From contig NZ_UETD01000003.1 of the NCBI RefSeq assembly GCF_900116855.1, forward strand, positions 1 to 64,000: DNA of 64,000 bases, given 5' to 3'. The notes under the pieces are model-generated. The model did not search any database, had not been told where the DNA came from, and saw only the letters and a list, made by a program, of their open reading frames with translations. The first letter of the stretch is position 1, and every line of letters starts with the position of its first letter. Position numbers and translations under genes: made by a program. Below, in pieces: positions 61,180 to 64,000 of the stretch. This stretch comes from Ruminococcus flavefaciens. GTDB taxonomy: Bacteria; Bacillota; Clostridia; Oscillospirales; Ruminococcaceae.

Positions 61180-63264
61180 ATGAAATGCACTGTACTGCAT
61201 GAATCAAAGGGACGTATCAGGGTGCATATCTGTCGGCGGAGAATGACGCTGAGACAGGCGGATATCGCTGAATACAGCCTTGCTGCCGTAAGCGGCGTAA
61301 GGGACGTCAAGGTCTTTGACAGGACCTGCGATATCATTATATCCTATGAGTGCCCAAGAGCAGCTGTTGTAAAGGCTCTCTCGGAGCTGTCTCTTGATGA
61401 CGAAAGGGCTGCGGAAATGGTCCCCGAGCATACGGGCAGGGAGCTCAACCGCGAATATGAGGAGAAGCTTGTCTCGGCAGTAACACGGCGGTTCATACAC
61501 AAGCTGCTGCTGCCTGCCCCCATAAGGAGGATAATATCCATCATAAGAGCTGTAAAGTACATATCAAGAGGCATAAAATGCCTGCTTCACGGAAAGATAG
61601 AGGTGGCTGTCCTTGACGCCACGGCAATAGGAGTTTCACTGCTGAGAGGTGACTACAACACCGCAGGCTCGGTAATGTTCCTGCTGAAGGTGGGAGATAT
61701 CCTCGACGAGTGGACGCATAAGCGCTCCGTGGACGACCTCGCGCGGACAATGTCGCTGGGAGTCGAGCAGGTATGGCTCAGGACCGCAGAGGGACAGGAG
61801 GTGCTTGTGCCCGTGTCTGAGGTCCGCAGGGGAGATATGGTCGTAGTCCGCACAGGCTCCATGATACCCCTTGACGGAAAGGTCACCGCAGGCGACGCAA
61901 TGGTGAACCAGTCATCAATGACCGGCGAGTCCGTACCCGTCCACAAGAGCGAGGGCTCATACGTCTATGCGGGAACAGTTGTTGAGGACGGCGAGTGTAC
62001 CCTATGTGTTGAGAGCACCGCAGGGGGCGGCCGCTATGACCGTATCGTGAAGATGATAGAGGAGTCGGAGAAGCTGAAGTCCTCGGCAGAGAACAAGGCT
62101 GCCCATCTTGCGGACAAGCTGGTGCCGTGGAGCCTTGGAGGAACTATCCTCACATGGCTGCTGACGAGAAACATCACAAGGGCGGTATCCATACTCATGG
62201 TGGACTTCTCCTGCGCTCTGAAGCTGGCAATGCCCATATCCGTACTCTCCGCCATGAGGGAGTGCAGCAGGGCAGGCATTACCGTCAAGGGCGGACGCTT
62301 CCTCGAAGCTGTCTCCGAGGCGGATACCATAGTTTTTGACAAGACGGGAACTCTTACCTACTCCTCGCCGAGGGTGGCTGAGGTCATAACCTTCGGCGGC
62401 AGAGATGAGGCTGAGATGCTGAGGCTTGCAGCCTGTCTTGAGGAGCACTATCCGCACTCCATCGCCAATGCCGTAGTGGAGGAGGCAGAGAAGCGGGGGC
62501 TTCTCCACGAGGAGCGCCATTCCAAGGTGGAATACGTTGTGGCGCACGGCATATCAAGTTCTGTTGACGGCGAGAGAGTCCTCATCGGCAGCTATCATTT
62601 CGTAGTTGAGGACGAGAGGTGCCTTATCCCCGATGAGAGAGTGTTCAGGCACCTGCCCAAGCAGTATTCACACCTTTACCTTGCCATAGCAGGGGAGATA
62701 GCGGCGGTCATCTGCATAGAGGACCCTCTACGCGAGGAGGCTTCCGAGGTAGTGGAGCAGCTTCACAGAGCAGGCATATCAAGGGTAGTGATGATGACGG
62801 GCGACAACGAGCGCACCGCCAAGGCTGTTGCGGAAAAAGTGGGCGTGGATGAGTACCACTCCGAGGTGCTTCCCGAGGACAAGGCAGCCTTCATACGCAG
62901 CGAGCATGAGGCAGGCAGAAAGGTCATCATGATTGGTGACGGCGTAAACGATTCACCTGCACTCAGCGAAGCCGATGCAGGCATAGCCATAAGCACGGGA
63001 GCTGCCATAGCCCGTGAGATAGCGGATATCACCATTTCCGCAGAGGACCTTTACTCCCTTGTGGAGCTGAAACGGTTCAGCGACGCTCTTATGAAGCGCA
63101 TAGGCTGGAACTACCGTACTATAATAAGCTTCAACGCGGGGCTGATAGTTCTGGGAGCGCTGGGCATACTGCCGCCTGCGGTATCTGCCCTGCTGCACAA
63201 TGCCTCCACTCTTGCCATAGGACTGAAAAGCATGACCGACCTTGATACAGAGGAAAGCAAATAA
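61180..63264 (+). CDS. P1B-like cation-translocating P-type ATPase with SCA instead of CPC, 694 aa
   Basis: N-terminal HMA-like domain (1-70) lacks the CxxC metal site. Then come membrane helices, the actuator motif TGES, the phosphorylation site DKTGTLT, and GDGVNDSPAL. The membrane motif that is CPC or CPx in heavy-metal pumps reads DFSCALKLAMPIS, so one Cys stands before Ala-Leu and the Pro is shifted. This fits an uncommon subgroup whose metal is not clear, perhaps manganese or iron rather than copper. Start after GGGAGGAAAAG. Confidence 0.88.
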   Translation: MKCTVLHESKGRIRVHICRRRMTLRQADIAEYSLAAVSGVRDVKVFDRTCDIIISYECPRAAVVKALSELSLDDERAAEMVPEHTGRELNREYEEKLVSAVTRRFIHKLLLPAPIRRIISIIRAVKYISRGIKCLLHGKIEVAVLDATAIGVSLLRGDYNTAGSVMFLLKVGDILDEWTHKRSVDDLARTMSLGVEQVWLRTAEGQEVLVPVSEVRRGDMVVVRTGSMIPLDGKVTAGDAMVNQSSMTGESVPVHKSEGSYVYAGTVVEDGECTLCVESTAGGGRYDRIVKMIEESEKLKSSAENKAAHLADKLVPWSLGGTILTWLLTRNITRAVSILMVDFSCALKLAMPISVLSAMRECSRAGITVKGGRFLEAVSEADTIVFDKTGTLTYSSPRVAEVITFGGRDEAEMLRLAACLEEHYPHSIANAVVEEAEKRGLLHEERHSKVEYVVAHGISSSVDGERVLIGSYHFVVEDERCLIPDERVFRHLPKQYSHLYLAIAGEIAAVICIEDPLREEASEVVEQLHRAGISRVVMMTGDNERTAKAVAEKVGVDEYHSEVLPEDKAAFIRSEHEAGRKVIMIGDGVNDSPALSEADAGIAISTGAAIAREIADITISAEDLYSLVELKRFSDALMKRIGWNYRTIISFNAGLIVLGALGILPPAVSALLHNASTLAIGLKSMTDLDTEESK

Positions 63265-63279
63265 GCATACATATAAAAC

Positions 63280-63318
63280 GAGCCCGAAGCAGTTAGGCGC
63301 TGCCTCGGGCTCATTTCC
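63280..63318. terminator. Terminator between the ATPase and enolase genes
   Basis: GAGCCCGA (63280-63287) pairs with TCGGGCTC (63305-63312), with a further GCAG/CTGC inside, followed by ATTTCCTTT. Confidence 0.75.
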
Positions 63319-63341
63319 TTTAGGGGAGGTGTATCATGAAT

Positions 63342-64000
63342 TTACTTTTTTACGTTGAAAGCTGCCATTCCGGGATATACGGCAGATGCTCCAAGCTCTT
63401 CCTCGATGCGGAGAAGCTGATTGTACTTTGCAACACGCTCTGATCTTGAGGGAGCGCCTGTCTTGATCTGGCAGGTATTGAGAGCTACTGCAAGGTCTGC
63501 GATAGTTGTATCTGCTGTCTCACCCGATCTGTGTGATGAGATAGCTGTGTAGCCTGCCTTGTGAGCCATCTTGATAGCCTCGAGAGTCTCGGAAACAGAA
63601 CCGATCTGGTTGAGCTTGATGAGGATGGAGTTGCCTGCACCGAGGGAGATACCCTTTGAGAGACGCTCTGTGTTTGTAACAAAGAGATCGTCGCCGACCA
63701 GCTGTACCTTGCTGCCGATCTTGGCAGTCATTCTCTGCCAGCCTTCCCAGTCCTCCTCGTCGAGACCGTCCTCGATGGAGATGATGGGGTACTTGTCTAC
63801 GAGAGACTCCCAGTGAGCGATAAGCTCATCGGATGTGAACTCCTTGCCGCTCTTGGGCTGCTTGTAGAAGCCCTTGCCCTTTTCGCTCTTCCACTCTGAG
63901 GAAGCAGCGTCCATGGCGATCATGAAGTCCTTGCCGGGCTCGAAGCCTGCTGCCTTGATAGCCTCGAGTATCTTCTCGATAGCCTCCTCGTCGCTGGTGA
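63342..64000 (-). CDS. eno: Enolase, C-terminal part (gene runs off the right edge)
   Basis: Enolase turns 2-phosphoglycerate into phosphoenolpyruvate. The visible 218 residues hold [24 protein letters not shown] with metal-binding Asp, [17 protein letters not shown] and [18 protein letters not shown], all conserved. The reading frame stays open to base 64000 ([15 protein letters not shown] and before), so the N-terminal half lies outside the window. The codon choice is strongly biased, as in a highly expressed gene. Confidence 0.97.
   Translation of the reverse strand, partial: TSDEEAIEKILEAIKAAGFEPGKDFMIAMDAASSEWKSEKGKGFYKQPKSGKEFTSDELIAHWESLVDKYPIISIEDGLDEEDWEGWQRMTAKIGSKVQLVGDDLFVTNTERLSKGISLGAGNSILIKLNQIGSVSETLEAIKMAHKAGYTAISSHRSGETADTTIADLAVALNTCQIKTGAPSRSERVAKYNQLLRIEEELGASAVYPGMAAFNVKK

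Overview
The window looks like a chromosome segment of a cellulosome-producing gut or rumen Firmicute close to Ruminococcus. The inference rests on six secreted proteins with type-I-like dockerins of two sequence classes, AraC/LacI-type control of pectin lyases, Firmicute-style TTGACA-N17-TATAAT promoters, strong AGGAGG ribosome sites, and a BirA-type operator before a biotin operon. No rRNA gene, full tRNA gene, phage or insertion sequence was seen.

Layout. 1-170: the leader-distal end of a type I-C-like CRISPR array. 170-5,500: unknown proteins, a U32-like protein, a DUF4003 protein and a double flavodoxin-like protein. 5,590-24,205: pectin and cell-surface block: a giant beta-helix dockerin protein opposite a LacI/AraC-hybrid regulator, a Cna-B-like dockerin protein, a BspA-like leucine-rich protein followed by a 30-residue peptide gene, an ECF sigma/anti-sigma pair, and a PL11 rhamnogalacturonan lyase opposite an AraC regulator. 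24,266-27,391: a LytTR regulon in which two PH-like membrane-protein paralogues flank an MBL hydrolase, a LytTR regulator and a DUF3021 protein; three 10-bp direct repeats sit between its divergent promoters. 27,484-29,751: dockerin protein with an unknown C-terminal domain.

29,836-37,592: the most unusual part. A DUF2828 (TROVE/vWA, Ro60-like) gene and rtcB RNA ligase lie on the minus strand. Between them is a 310-bp tandem array of four predicted structured RNAs, each closed by an 8-9 bp stem with ACAGCA at or within two bases of the 5' arm, one carrying a perfect tRNA T-arm. Divergent from rtcB are two WYL regulators, then a fifth hairpin RNA with its own promoter, then a radical-SAM-phosphoribosyltransferase fusion. 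I read this as an RNA-repair or Y-RNA-like system.

37,647-51,221: an esterase, a dockerin paralogue, small S26-like and C39-like proteins, a lipoprotein with radA, a YfiH-family protein, a GH18-dockerin-beta-helix protein, an Sfp-type transferase, acylphosphatase, an Rrf2 regulator and a CotH lipoprotein. 51,586-54,555: three-gene GDP-D-glycero-D-manno-heptose pathway. 54,605-58,017: bioY-bioB-bioD-bioA behind a BirA operator. 58,196-63,264: membrane protein, methyltransferase, AraC regulator, DUF6110-like protein and a P-type ATPase. 63,342-64,000: 3' part of enolase, running off the right edge.
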